DNA of 64,000 bases, from positions 17,361 to 81,360 of the forward strand of contig CAJXOJ010000010.1 in the NCBI GenBank assembly GCA_913057515.1, read 5' to 3'. A program made the position numbers and the translations under genes. Shown piece by piece: positions 39,483 through 48,841 of the stretch. How positions within the stretch are numbered: position 1 is the first letter of the stretch; each line of letters starts with the position of its first letter. The stretch comes from an uncultured Cycloclasticus sp. (lineage in GTDB: Bacteria; Pseudomonadota; Gammaproteobacteria; Methylococcales; Cycloclasticaceae). The notes beneath the pieces were generated by a model. That model saw nothing but the letters and a program-made list of their open reading frames with translations, searched no databases and was not told the DNA's origin.

Positions 39483-41618
39483 TTAGCTCATTCGTTGCCA
39501 AATAGTTAGCTGGCTAAAGCTGTGTTGGAATTTTCGACAAGTATCACGGATAACGAAGGGAACATCGGTGGGTTCGTTAATTAATTTAAAATGCTCACCC
39601 AAGTGATCTTTCAAGCCTTCCAGTGTGGAATACGGTTCGCCATCTTTACGAATACCGCCTAGCCAATTTTCTTTAGGGGTAAACTCTTCCAGCCAAGTGT
39701 AAGGCGAGGCGATGGCTAATACGCCGCCGACATTAATTCTATGGCGGATGTCATCGAGGAAAACGGCAGGTGTACGTAAGCGGTCAATCAGATTAATGGC
39801 TAACACTAAGTCGTAATTTGTAAATTGAGGTTTTAGGTTAGTGGCATCGCCCTGAAAAAACTCGATATTTTCTTGGTTTTTGTCTAAGCCAATTTTTTCT
39901 AGTGTTTGTTCGTGGTAAGACACGATCTCACCTTCTTCAATTAGCTCATAATGAATATTACCTTTTTGTTGCATTTGGTGTGCAATACGAATGAAGCGAG
40001 CAGAAAAGTCAATGCCGGTGACGTTATCAAAATGTTGCGCTAGTTCAAATGATGCACGACCAACAGCACAGCCTAAATCAAGAGCGCGAGTGGTTGGTTT
40101 ATCTTGTAGTTGCTCCAAACATAATTGAACACAATGAGCAGATAGATCTTTTACATCAAAATAAGTAGGGCCGTAGTGAAAGTGGCAGTATTGGGACACG
40201 GCGGTATCGGTTTCGTACATAGCAGTTGGTTTTTCCATTGGTTGCGTTGATTCTATATAGCGGAAGCCGGCATGTTGATAAAAGTGGCGCCTGAAGGCAT
40301 AGCGGGCGTGTTTGGTGGCCTCGTTACCGGTTGAAATCCAGCAGCCACCTTTAATCAGATTGTGTTGTGTGTCGAAGGTGGGGGTTGAAAAGTCATCATA
40401 TAAAGGATGAACTTCAAAGCCATCAAAACCGCTGATAGGGGTTTCTGTCCATTGCCATGCGTTGCCGATTAAATCGTGGAATTCACCAAAAGCAAAGTGA
40501 TCAACTGGGCAGGCGGAGGCCCAGTGTTCAAGGTTTATGTTCCCCGGTGCTTGCTCCCATTCGGGTTGATCAGGAATATTGTGAAGCTGGTGTAAGTGTT
40601 GCCATTGCTCTTCGGTGGGTAGACGAATAGGTTTCCCTTTTTTTTCGCTTAGCCAGTTACAAAACGCTTTCGCCTCTAAGTAATTGACCTCTGCAGGCCA
40701 ATTCCAAGGCATTTCTTGCTCTTCTAACAAGGTACGAAGCAGGTAGCGATCGTCCTTTTGTATCCAAAAAAGTGGGTGCTCAGGTTTTTTATATTGCACC
40801 CAATTCCAGCCTTCTTCGGTCCAAAATCTTTTTTGGTGGTAGCCATTGTCTTTTATGAAATTGAGAAACTCAGCATTAGAAACAAGGTATTTGCTGGCGG
40901 AAAACTCATCAATATCGATAACTTTTTCACCGTATTCGTTATCCCAACCGTAGGTTTGGTGGTTTTTATCTTTACCGAGCTTAATGCGCCCAGCTTCAAC
41001 ATGAAGTAGTTCATTACTGGGGGCTTCGCCTGTGTGGGGGCAAACATTCCAAGTGCTATGTTGTTGCAGGTGCTCAAGCGGCATTTGACGGATAATCGCT
41101 GAGGAGGTTTCGAGGTGAATACGTTGATGCTCAATACCCATAAGAATTGGCCAAAAGGGGCTTTCCCAAGTAATGGGTAAATCGAGAGGCAATGTGCTGA
41201 TGAGTGAATCAACAAGCGTTAGTACCTTTTGCCGGTAGTGACGAACCTCGCTAATGCTTGGCCAGTCATAATTTTCTTCGTCTAAATCATCCCAAGACAT
41301 CTCATCAACACCAACAGCGAAAATAGACTCGAAACGGGGGTTAACACGCCGTTGGATTAGTGAGGCAAGGCTAAGTTTATTGATGAAAAAGGTAGCTGTA
41401 TGGCCATAATAAAAAACTAGAGGGTGACGAAGCGACTCGGGTCTTAGATAAAAGGCAGCTTCATGTTTGAGTGTTTCGTAAAGCTGCTCTTCCAATTGAA
41501 AGGTATTGTGCAGGTAATCGCAAATTTCTTCTCGTTTTTGTTCAACAGTGCCCGTGTTCAGCACAATCGTTTTAGTTATTTTTATGTTATTACTGATTTC
41601 TTCTGCTAAGGATGACAT
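39483..41618 (-). CDS. ovoA: 5-histidylcysteine sulfoxide synthase / Nπ-methyltransferase
   Basis: Two-step enzyme of ovothiol A synthesis: iron-dependent sulfoxidation coupling cysteine to histidine, then methylation. Seen: a DinB-like N-terminal domain with the iron triad H164-x3-H168-x-E170 (HQRIHLE), a central FGE-type domain (EEGWNWV, GKPIRLPTEEQW, GNAWQWTE), and a C-terminal SAM domain with DLGCAVGRA near residue 510. 711 aa, full length. GAGG precedes the ATG. The beta-lyase OvoB is not in the window, so the pathway needs a gene elsewhere. Ovothiol is a redox buffer. Confidence 0.95.
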   Translation of the reverse strand: MSSLAEEISNNIKITKTIVLNTGTVEQKREEICDYLHNTFQLEEQLYETLKHEAAFYLRPESLRHPLVFYYGHTATFFINKLSLASLIQRRVNPRFESIFAVGVDEMSWDDLDEENYDWPSISEVRHYRQKVLTLVDSLISTLPLDLPITWESPFWPILMGIEHQRIHLETSSAIIRQMPLEHLQQHSTWNVCPHTGEAPSNELLHVEAGRIKLGKDKNHQTYGWDNEYGEKVIDIDEFSASKYLVSNAEFLNFIKDNGYHQKRFWTEEGWNWVQYKKPEHPLFWIQKDDRYLLRTLLEEQEMPWNWPAEVNYLEAKAFCNWLSEKKGKPIRLPTEEQWQHLHQLHNIPDQPEWEQAPGNINLEHWASACPVDHFAFGEFHDLIGNAWQWTETPISGFDGFEVHPLYDDFSTPTFDTQHNLIKGGCWISTGNEATKHARYAFRRHFYQHAGFRYIESTQPMEKPTAMYETDTAVSQYCHFHYGPTYFDVKDLSAHCVQLCLEQLQDKPTTRALDLGCAVGRASFELAQHFDNVTGIDFSARFIRIAHQMQQKGNIHYELIEEGEIVSYHEQTLEKIGLDKNQENIEFFQGDATNLKPQFTNYDLVLAINLIDRLRTPAVFLDDIRHRINVGGVLAIASPYTWLEEFTPKENWLGGIRKDGEPYSTLEGLKDHLGEHFKLINEPTDVPFVIRDTCRKFQHSFSQLTIWQRMS

Positions 41619-41713
41619 TTTAACCCTCGTTGGTTACATTCCTTTTAGTCTATAGTCGGTTCTTAAAAAAGCAAAGATATTACACATATGATTTTGTCTA
41701 TAGTTGATAAAAG

Positions 41714-43090
41714 TCAATTGTTGTAAATGATGCTAGGGAGCCAAGTTGCTAGCTCAGGCCAAATAGCCAATAAGGCTAATAGGAACAGTTGAATGATAAT
41801 AAACGGTATAACGCCTCGATAAATTTGACTGGTTTTAATAGCTGCCGGTGCAACGCCGCGCAAGTAAAATAAAGCAAAACCAAAAGGCGGGGTGAGGAAA
41901 GATGTTTGTAGGTTTAACGCAATCATAATGCCTAGCCAAATGGGGTTAATATCCATGGCCAATAAAATAGGCGCAACAATAGGAACGACCACAAAGGTAA
42001 TTTCGATAAAGTCTAAAACAAAGCCTAAAAGAAACATCACGAGCATAACGACTAACAGGGCGCCAAACACACCGCCTGGTAGATCAGACAATAATTCCTC
42101 AATCAGCTCATCGCCACCAAAGCCTCTAAATACTAGTGAGAATAATGAGGCGCCAATGAGTATAAAAAACACCATACTGGTGACTTGCGTAGTGTTTTGA
42201 GCAACATCGGTGAGTTGCTTAACACTGAGTTGTTTTTTTAAATAAGCTAATAAGGTAGCGCCCATCGCACCGACTGCTGCGGCTTCAGTTGGTGTGGCAA
42301 CACCAGCAATGATGGAGCCTAATACGGCCATAATTAAAATGAGTGGTGGCAAAAGTCCCTTTATTAACTCTACAATAATTGAAGCATTTACTTCTTTCGC
42401 CGGTATAGCAGGGCAAACAGCGGGTTTAAATAAAGCGATGCCAGCTAAATAAACTAAATACAAGATCACCAAAATGATCCCTGGAATTAAAGCGCCGGCA
42501 AATAGGTCGCCCACCGAGACGGTTTCTGGTGAAAAGATTCCCATATCTAACTGGGCTTGTTGATAGGCGGATGAAATAACATCGCCGAGAAGCACTAACA
42601 CAATTGAGGGCGGGATGATTTGCCCTAATGTGCCCGATGCGCAAATGGTGCCGCAGGCTAAAGCCGGATCGTAATTGCGTTTTAACATCGTTGGCAAAGA
42701 TAATAGCCCCATGGTGACCACCGTTGCGCCGACAATGCCGGTACTAGCTGCCATTAACATACCCACTAAAACCACTGAAAAGCCAATGCCTCCAGGCAGA
42801 CTGCCAAATAACTTAGACATGTTTTCAAGCAAACTTTCAGCAACTTTAGATTTTTCTAGCATGACTCCCATGAAGACAAACAGGGGGACCGCGATTAAGG
42901 TGTCATTTTCTATAATGCCAAATAAACGATTCGGTAAGGCCTCTAAAAAAGTGGGGTCAAATAGACCGAAATAGTTGCCAGCAAAAGCAAAAGCTAAGGC
43001 GGTTCCGGCTAAGCTAATGGCAACAGGGTAGCCCATCAATAAAACGATAAAAACGGCGGCAAACATCCATAGTGCAATACTACCGTCCAT
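41714..43090 (-). CDS. dctM: TRAP transporter large permease subunit
   Basis: Twelve-helix inner-membrane permease that moves substrate with Na+. Seen: PVAISLAGTALAFAFAG at the start, IAVPLFVFMGVMLEKSK, ASGTLGQIIPPSIVLVLLG (near residue 145), and the C-terminal LNLQTSFLTPPFGFALFYLRG. 458 aa, complete. It overlaps dctQ by one base, as these subunits usually do. The cognate periplasmic receptor is probably the DctP protein at 30860, since no other receptor is nearby. Confidence 0.94.
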   Translation of the reverse strand: MDGSIALWMFAAVFIVLLMGYPVAISLAGTALAFAFAGNYFGLFDPTFLEALPNRLFGIIENDTLIAVPLFVFMGVMLEKSKVAESLLENMSKLFGSLPGGIGFSVVLVGMLMAASTGIVGATVVTMGLLSLPTMLKRNYDPALACGTICASGTLGQIIPPSIVLVLLGDVISSAYQQAQLDMGIFSPETVSVGDLFAGALIPGIILVILYLVYLAGIALFKPAVCPAIPAKEVNASIIVELIKGLLPPLILIMAVLGSIIAGVATPTEAAAVGAMGATLLAYLKKQLSVKQLTDVAQNTTQVTSMVFFILIGASLFSLVFRGFGGDELIEELLSDLPGGVFGALLVVMLVMFLLGFVLDFIEITFVVVPIVAPILLAMDINPIWLGIMIALNLQTSFLTPPFGFALFYLRGVAPAAIKTSQIYRGVIPFIIIQLFLLALLAIWPELATWLPSIIYNN

Positions 43091-43593
43091 TATTCACTCT
43101 CGTTTAGTTGGCAAATCGATTTCATGGCCTCAGACAAGCCCTGTAAAAAGAGCAAAAAAGCCATCAATGGAATTAATGATTTAAGTAGAAAGATACCGTC
43201 AAGTCCGCCGGCTTCCCTTGAGCCTTCATAATAAGCCCATGAGGTAGCTACGTAATCCCAGCTGATATAAATAATGAACAGACAAACGGGCAGTAATAAA
43301 AAGAGAGAGCCTAGCAAGTTAACGACAGCACGGCCTTTTGGCCCAAAGCGTTGATATAATATATCCACGCGAACATGGCCATTGATTTTGAGGGTATGCG
43401 CGATCGCCAGCATAAAGACCAGACCATGCATATAAGTAATAGACTCTTGAACAGCGATGGAGCCGATGTTAAAGCCATAACGTAACACCACAATGCAAAA
43501 CATGGTGATGACCATTAAGGTGACTAACCAAGATACCAAATTAGAAATAGTTTGATTAATTGAGTCTATACAGTAGATCAGTTTATTGAGCAT
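43090..43593 (-). CDS. dctQ: TRAP transporter small permease subunit
   Basis: Four-helix membrane subunit that supports DctM. Seen: hydrophobic helices at about 20-40, 50-70, 90-112 and 135-155, and the typical VDILYQRFGPKGRAVVNLLGS loop between them. 167 aa. It begins the dctQ-dctM transcript; no Shine-Dalgarno is obvious before its ATG. A receptor gene is absent from the pair, which is unusual. Confidence 0.88.
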   Translation of the reverse strand: MLNKLIYCIDSINQTISNLVSWLVTLMVITMFCIVVLRYGFNIGSIAVQESITYMHGLVFMLAIAHTLKINGHVRVDILYQRFGPKGRAVVNLLGSLFLLLPVCLFIIYISWDYVATSWAYYEGSREAGGLDGIFLLKSLIPLMAFLLFLQGLSEAMKSICQLNESE

Positions 43594-43668
43594 GTGGTTT
43601 GGATTTTGAAGGAAGGCGATATATTACAATGTGTTGTTAGTTGGATGTAGGCGATATTGGGTAAACGA

Positions 43669-44613
43669 TTACCCCAAACGATAATTATCCGGGAAGTGTC
43701 GACGTGCGTTTAAAATGCGCTTCATTGCATCGGGGTCTTTTAAGTGAGTCATTTCGCCCTCTTTTGGGAAGTGAACATCCCGAAGTCTTGAGAGCCAAAA
43801 GCGGAACGCGGCAGCCCGTATGACGATGGGCCAATGAGTGATTTCAGCTTCTGTTAATGGTCGAATAGCTTGATAAGCCGATATAAAGGCATCAAATCGT
43901 GTTTTGTCTAGCAAGCCATCAGCTGTCACGCACCAGTCATTGACGGCAACGGCTATGTCGTAGGTAAAATAATCGTTACAGGCATAATAAAAATCAATGA
44001 TGCCGGATAGCGTGTCACCAGAAAATAAAGCATTGTCTCTAAACAGGTCGGCGTGGATCACGCTTTTAGGTAGGTTTAACTGTGTATAGGAGGTTTGAAA
44101 GGCTAGTTCATCTTGAATGAGCTCAGCAGAAGTTTTATCGACCAAAGGCAGCAGCAGGTCAGCGGCTTGTTGTCGCCAATGTGCGCCACGGCTATTGTCT
44201 CGATAAATGTCGAGTTTTAAGCTGGCTAGGTGAAAATTAGCCATTGCCTCGCCAATAACGGCGCATTGAGTGAGGTTTGGTGTTTCAATATCCCCACCGG
44301 TTAGTTTTTCAACAAGGGCGGCGGGTTTGCCATTTAGAGTAGAAAGGTAGGAGCCCTCGTTATTACAAATGGGTTGTGCGCTAGGTACCCCGTTGGCGGA
44401 AACAAAGGCCATGATAGTCAAAAAGTAAGGCAGTTCCTCAGCTTTTAATTCCTCAAACAACGTTAACACATAGTCGCCACAGGTGGTGTTAACGAAATAA
44501 TTAGTATTTTCAATGCCTGAACTGATTCCTTGGAAATCAATGAGCTCGCCGACAGAATAATACGTTAAGTGAGTGATGAGTTGTGCGCGCTCAACGACGG
44601 TATAAACAGACAT
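43669..44613 (-). CDS. thrB: Homoserine kinase, type II (APH fold)
   Basis: Phosphorylates homoserine for threonine synthesis, in the cytosol. Seen: GIENTNYFVNTTCGDYVLTLFE at the N-terminus and the aminoglycoside-kinase-like catalytic loop HADLFRDN (near residue 193), with IIDFYYA after it. The C-terminal FRFWLSRLRD is a family feature. 314 aa. It is the second gene of the DUF2782-thrB pair, 23 bases after DUF2782. In many gammaproteobacteria this pair sits near polA, as here. It is not the GHMP-type ThrB of enterobacteria. Confidence 0.93.
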   Translation of the reverse strand: MSVYTVVERAQLITHLTYYSVGELIDFQGISSGIENTNYFVNTTCGDYVLTLFEELKAEELPYFLTIMAFVSANGVPSAQPICNNEGSYLSTLNGKPAALVEKLTGGDIETPNLTQCAVIGEAMANFHLASLKLDIYRDNSRGAHWRQQAADLLLPLVDKTSAELIQDELAFQTSYTQLNLPKSVIHADLFRDNALFSGDTLSGIIDFYYACNDYFTYDIAVAVNDWCVTADGLLDKTRFDAFISAYQAIRPLTEAEITHWPIVIRAAAFRFWLSRLRDVHFPKEGEMTHLKDPDAMKRILNARRHFPDNYRLG

Positions 44614-44636
44614 AATTGAAAAAAAAGAGTTGGTGT

Positions 44637-44978
44637 TTACCAGCTAAAGAGTAGCCATTGAGGAATGTTCATGCCTTTTTCTAACTCGGAACGGCGTGTT
44701 TCTAAATCGCCATCGCCATCGGTATCAACCATATAATAGGCAGGCCCGCTTTCGGGAGTGATTTTCACCATGTAGACACTACCGTTGACACTGTATTCGG
44801 TGACGGTTTCTTTCTTTTGACGTGTAATTGTGATGTCGGGAGACATGTTTTCACCGCTAACAATTTGCGCAGGTAACTCAGGTGGCTCTGGGACAATAGC
44901 GGGCGCGATGTCTTCAGCCAGACTATTCGATGAATGCATAAGTACTAATACTAGAATAACGGGTAAGATGCGGCGCAT
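44637..44978 (-). CDS. DUF2782 exported protein
   Basis: Small envelope protein (113 aa) with a signal peptide ending LAED. The mature part has ITRQKKETVTEYSVNGSVYMVKITPESGP and ends DGDGDLETRRSELEKGMNIPQWLLFSW, the family signature. Function unknown. It precedes thrB by 23 bases on the same strand. Confidence 0.85.
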   Translation of the reverse strand: MRRILPVILVLVLMHSSNSLAEDIAPAIVPEPPELPAQIVSGENMSPDITITRQKKETVTEYSVNGSVYMVKITPESGPAYYMVDTDGDGDLETRRSELEKGMNIPQWLLFSW

Positions 44979-45056
44979 AGTTTTCCTTTGGGCTAAAATA
45001 TGGGTAACATGCTAATTATGCCACTATCTTCTACGCTTTGCATAATTAGGCGCTGA

Positions 45057-45734
45057 TTAGAGCTCTAGTAGCACCTCTTCTTCTTCGGCAGATGGCTGGA
45101 AACCACGTTGTTCGTAAAAATCAAAAATAGTACTTAAAACCTCATCAGGGGTTTCGCAAATTTGAAGAAGGTTAAGGTCATCCTTATTGATAGTTCCCGC
45201 TTCAACTAAAGTGCTTGAAAACCAAGCGAGGAGCCCGCTCCAAAAATCTTTGTTTACGAGAATAATGGGAATTTTTCGTGATTTTCCTGTTTGGATTAAG
45301 GTGAGAATTTCAGCGAGCTCGTCTAAGGTTCCAAAGCCGCCAGGCAAAACAACGTAAGCAGTGGCATATTTAACGAACATGACTTTGCGTGCAAAAAAAT
45401 GTCGGAAGTTTAAGCTGATATCTTGATAAGGGTTGGCTAATTGTTCATGTGGCAATTGAATATTCAAGCCAATGCTAGCAGAGGAGCCGTTGAACGCGCC
45501 TTTATTAGCCGCCTCCATAATGCCAGGGCCACCACCGCTAATGACAGAGAAGCCGGCATTGGATAAGGCCAGCGAAATGGCTTCGGCGCGTAAATAATCA
45601 GGATGGTCTTCTTTGAGTCTGGCAGAGCCATAAACGCTCACAGCGGGTCTTACGTGTGATAACTGCTCAAAACCATCGACGAACTCAGCAATAATTTGAA
45701 ATACTTTCCATGCTTCGCGTTTTTGATCGCTCAT
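45057..45734 (-). CDS. LOG family / TIGR00730 Rossmann-fold protein
   Basis: Likely nucleotide 5'-monophosphate nucleosidase of the LOG family (AMP phosphoribohydrolase). Seen: the nucleotide-binding SGGGPGIMEAANKGA (about residue 61) and the family hallmark PGGFGTLDEL (about residue 131). 225 aa, cytosolic. It is divergent from polA across 135 bases and lies in reverse orientation upstream of DUF2782 with a 78-base gap. The in vivo substrate is inferred. Confidence 0.88.
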   Translation of the reverse strand: MSDQKREAWKVFQIIAEFVDGFEQLSHVRPAVSVYGSARLKEDHPDYLRAEAISLALSNAGFSVISGGGPGIMEAANKGAFNGSSASIGLNIQLPHEQLANPYQDISLNFRHFFARKVMFVKYATAYVVLPGGFGTLDELAEILTLIQTGKSRKIPIILVNKDFWSGLLAWFSSTLVEAGTINKDDLNLLQICETPDEVLSTIFDFYEQRGFQPSAEEEEVLLEL

Positions 45735-45869
45735 TAGTAGCCTCTATTTTTTTATAACATGCTGATTAATGTAAATAGTATAAGGCTAAACTAAACGACC
45801 TAGATCGTTTGTGTGCAACTTATGCCCCTTGGGTATAATCGACGATATAAAAATTATTGGATACTTTTC

Positions 45870-48590
45870 ATGACAGAAAAAACCTTGGTGCTCGTTGACG
45901 GCTCTTCATACTTATTTCGCGCATACCATGCCTTGCCATTGCTGACGAACTCAAAAGGCGAGTACACCAATGCTATTTTGGGCGTGACTAATATGTTGAA
46001 AAAATTGGTCGATACCTATCCAGACGCTTATTTTGGGGTGATATTTGATGCGCCGGGCAAAACTTTTCGTAACGATATGTACCCTGAATACAAAGCCAAT
46101 AGAGCGTCGATGCCTGAGGAGCTTCGAGAACAAATAAAACCATTACATAAGTTAATTAAAGCGATGGGGCTGCCGCTAGTGATGGAATCAGGCGTTGAGG
46201 CCGATGATGTTATCGGTACCTTAGCTAAGCAGGCTGAAGTTGATGGGCTTAAGGTTGTTATTTCCACCGGCGATAAAGATATCGCGCAATTGGTGACGGA
46301 CAACATTAGCTTGATTAACACGATGAATAATCAGTATTTGGACCAAGATGGGGTGAAAGAAAAATTTGGGGTATCAGCAGAAAGAATCATTGATTACTTA
46401 GCGCTGATGGGCGATACCTCAGACAATATTCCTGGGGTGCCAAAAGTTGGGCCGAAAACGGCGGCAAAATGGTTGAATCAGTACGGCTCGTTAGACGAGT
46501 TGGTTGCTCGCGCGGATGAGGTGAAAGGTAAAGTAGGTGAAAGCCTTCGAGAGCACTTAGACGCAATCCCTTTGTCAAAAGAGTTGGTAACAATCAAGTG
46601 CGATGTGCCGTTAAGTGAAGCGCCCGCTGATTTAATTAGAACAGAGGCGGATACCGATACGCTACATACGATGGTGAGCCACTTTGAATTTAATACCTGG
46701 TTAAAACAGTTAGGCGGGGAAAAGGGGGCTGTAGTGGCTGCAAGTGCTGAGGAAGACGATGAGCCCTTGCCAGCTGTTGTTGAGTTAACAGTAGACACTG
46801 TTTTAAATGAGGCTGATTTTAAAAGCTGGCTAACAAAATTATCAAGTGCTGAGTATTTCGCCTTTGATACAGAAACGACTGATTTAGATTACACCAAAGC
46901 CTTGATTGTGGGTGTTTCTTTTGCTGTTGAAGCCGGGCATGCTGCGTATGTGCCGTTAGCGCATAGTTACCCAGGTGCACCAGAGCAGCTCTCTCGGCAA
47001 TGGGTGTTGGATCAGTTAAAACCGTTATTAGAAGCAGACGATGTATATAAGGTTGGTCAAAACCTTAAATATGACGCAAATGTGTTGGTTAATCACGGTA
47101 TTTTTATGCGCGGTATTAAGCACGACACTATGTTGGAATCGTATGTGCTTAACAGTACAGCATCGCGACACAATATGGATGCTTTGGCAGAAAAATACTT
47201 AGGCCAAGAAACCATTCATTATGAAGATGTGGCGGGCAAAGGCGCAAAGCAGATATGTTTTGACCAGGTAGCGGTGGATGTGGCCGCCCCGTATGCCGCA
47301 GAAGATGCGGATATTACCTTACGTTTGCATCAGCGAATTTATTCTAAATTGGAAAAAACAGATAGGCTTAAAAAAGTGTACCAAGACATAGAGATGCCGC
47401 TCCTGCCAGTGTTAGCTAGGATGGAGCAAACAGGGGTGTTGGTTGATGAGCAGATGCTAAGTCAGCAAAGTGGAGAGTTGGCATCGAAGATTAAAATTCT
47501 CGAAACGCAGGCCCATGATGCAGCCGGTCAGCCGTTTAATCTGGGGTCACCAAAGCAAATACAGGAGATTCTGTATGATAAATTAGGCTTGCCAGTGTTA
47601 AAGAAAACACCGAAAGGGCAGCCCTCAACGGCAGAAAGTGTCTTACAAGACTTGGCTTTAGACTTTCCATTGCCAAGGCTGATTCTTGAGTACCGAAGCC
47701 TTAGCAAGTTACGCTCGACATATACAGACAAATTACCAAAACAAATTAATCCGGTAACAGGCCGGGTGCATACCTCGTACCACCAAGCAGTGGCTGCGAC
47801 GGGGCGTTTGTCGTCATCTGACCCAAATTTGCAAAATATTCCGGTGCGAAGCGAAGAAGGTCGTCGAATTCGCCAAGCCTTTATTGCTGAGCCTGGTTTT
47901 ACTGTGTTAGCCGCTGACTATTCGCAAATTGAGTTGCGAATCATGGCGCATCTGTCACAAGATGCGGGGCTTTTACAAGCGTTTAAAGATGGGCTGGATG
48001 TTCACAAAGCAACTGCAGCAGAAGTGTTTGGCGTGGAAGTGGATCAAGTGGAAAGCCATCAGCGTCGTTCTGCAAAAGCGATTAATTTTGGATTAATCTA
48101 CGGAATGTCAGCCTTTGGTTTGGCGAAACAGTTGGATATTGAGCGTGGTGCGGCACAGGGATATATCAACTTATATTTTGAAAGGTATCCGGGTGTAAAA
48201 CGCTACATGGATGAAACGCGTGAATTAGCGCGTGAGCAAGGTTATATTGAAACGTTATTTGGCCGACGCCTCTATTTGCCAGATATTAATGCTAAAAATG
48301 GGCAGCGTCGACAGTATGCTGAACGGACGGCCATTAATGCACCGATGCAAGGCACCGCAGCAGATATTATTAAGCGGGCTATGTTGTCAGTAGATGAATG
48401 GCTGCAAGTAGATGAGCCGCCGGTTCGAATGGTGATGCAGGTGCATGATGAATTAGTGTTCGAGGTTGAGACGGCTTATGTAGGCCAAGCGACGGATATT
48501 ATTAAGCAGAAAATGAGCGCCGCGGCGGCGTTAGACGTTCCGTTGATTGTGGATGTGGGTACGGGGAAAAATTGGGATGAAGCGCATTAA
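45870..48590 (+). CDS. polA: DNA polymerase I
   Basis: Repair and Okazaki-fragment polymerase. I start at ATG 45870, giving the classic MTEKTLVLVDGSSYLFRAYHA, rather than the longer ORF from 45813. Domains: 5' nuclease (1-290), proofreading exonuclease with the catalytic FDTETT near residue 331, and the polymerase with DYSQIELR (about 683), RRSAKAINFGLIYG and VHDELVFE (about 859). 906 aa, all three activities apparently intact. A probable sRNA gene and engB follow. Confident. Confidence 0.97.
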   Translation: MTEKTLVLVDGSSYLFRAYHALPLLTNSKGEYTNAILGVTNMLKKLVDTYPDAYFGVIFDAPGKTFRNDMYPEYKANRASMPEELREQIKPLHKLIKAMGLPLVMESGVEADDVIGTLAKQAEVDGLKVVISTGDKDIAQLVTDNISLINTMNNQYLDQDGVKEKFGVSAERIIDYLALMGDTSDNIPGVPKVGPKTAAKWLNQYGSLDELVARADEVKGKVGESLREHLDAIPLSKELVTIKCDVPLSEAPADLIRTEADTDTLHTMVSHFEFNTWLKQLGGEKGAVVAASAEEDDEPLPAVVELTVDTVLNEADFKSWLTKLSSAEYFAFDTETTDLDYTKALIVGVSFAVEAGHAAYVPLAHSYPGAPEQLSRQWVLDQLKPLLEADDVYKVGQNLKYDANVLVNHGIFMRGIKHDTMLESYVLNSTASRHNMDALAEKYLGQETIHYEDVAGKGAKQICFDQVAVDVAAPYAAEDADITLRLHQRIYSKLEKTDRLKKVYQDIEMPLLPVLARMEQTGVLVDEQMLSQQSGELASKIKILETQAHDAAGQPFNLGSPKQIQEILYDKLGLPVLKKTPKGQPSTAESVLQDLALDFPLPRLILEYRSLSKLRSTYTDKLPKQINPVTGRVHTSYHQAVAATGRLSSSDPNLQNIPVRSEEGRRIRQAFIAEPGFTVLAADYSQIELRIMAHLSQDAGLLQAFKDGLDVHKATAAEVFGVEVDQVESHQRRSAKAINFGLIYGMSAFGLAKQLDIERGAAQGYINLYFERYPGVKRYMDETRELAREQGYIETLFGRRLYLPDINAKNGQRRQYAERTAINAPMQGTAADIIKRAMLSVDEWLQVDEPPVRMVMQVHDELVFEVETAYVGQATDIIKQKMSAAAALDVPLIVDVGTGKNWDEAH

Positions 48591-48744
48591 CCGTTAGCGG
48601 CCTCTAAAAAATTAAAATAAGCTTGTTGACCGAAAAAGTGTTAGTAAATAAGTAAGCAGGTGTTTTGGGCTGGAGACCCTGAGAAAAATAAAAATGAACT
48701 TTATGACAAAGAGACACTCTACGTAATGTATCTGTATAGATATG

Positions 48745-48841
48745 CTTGCTCACACCCCCTCCCCTTGAGCAAGTTTTCCGGTTCGCGATAACCGGAACCA
48801 CTAAGCTCTAGGTTATATTATTTAACACTAGGGCTTTTTTT
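48745..48841 (+). ncRNA. Candidate trans-acting small RNA between polA and engB
   Basis: Three consecutive hairpins, about 100 bases. Hairpin 1 is CTTGCTCA/TGAGCAAG (48745-48773), with a thirteen-base loop dominated by C (CACCCCCTCCCCT). Hairpin 2 is TTCCGGTT/AACCGGAA (48776-48797). Hairpin 3 is AGCTCTAG/CTAGGGCT plus an inner GTTA/TAAC (48804-48835), followed by seven T, a strong terminator. Upstream are sigma70-like boxes; TATAGA at 48735-48740 is one candidate. Position between polA and engB is that of Spot 42 in enterobacteria and, as I recall, ErsA in pseudomonads. The loop could pair with purine-rich ribosome-binding sites. The 5' end is uncertain. Confidence 0.7.

Noticed and set aside
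48591..48744. Spot 42 itself by sequence
   Set aside because: Position matches, but the sequence shows no recognisable Spot 42 core; the candidate is described as a syntenic RNA instead.
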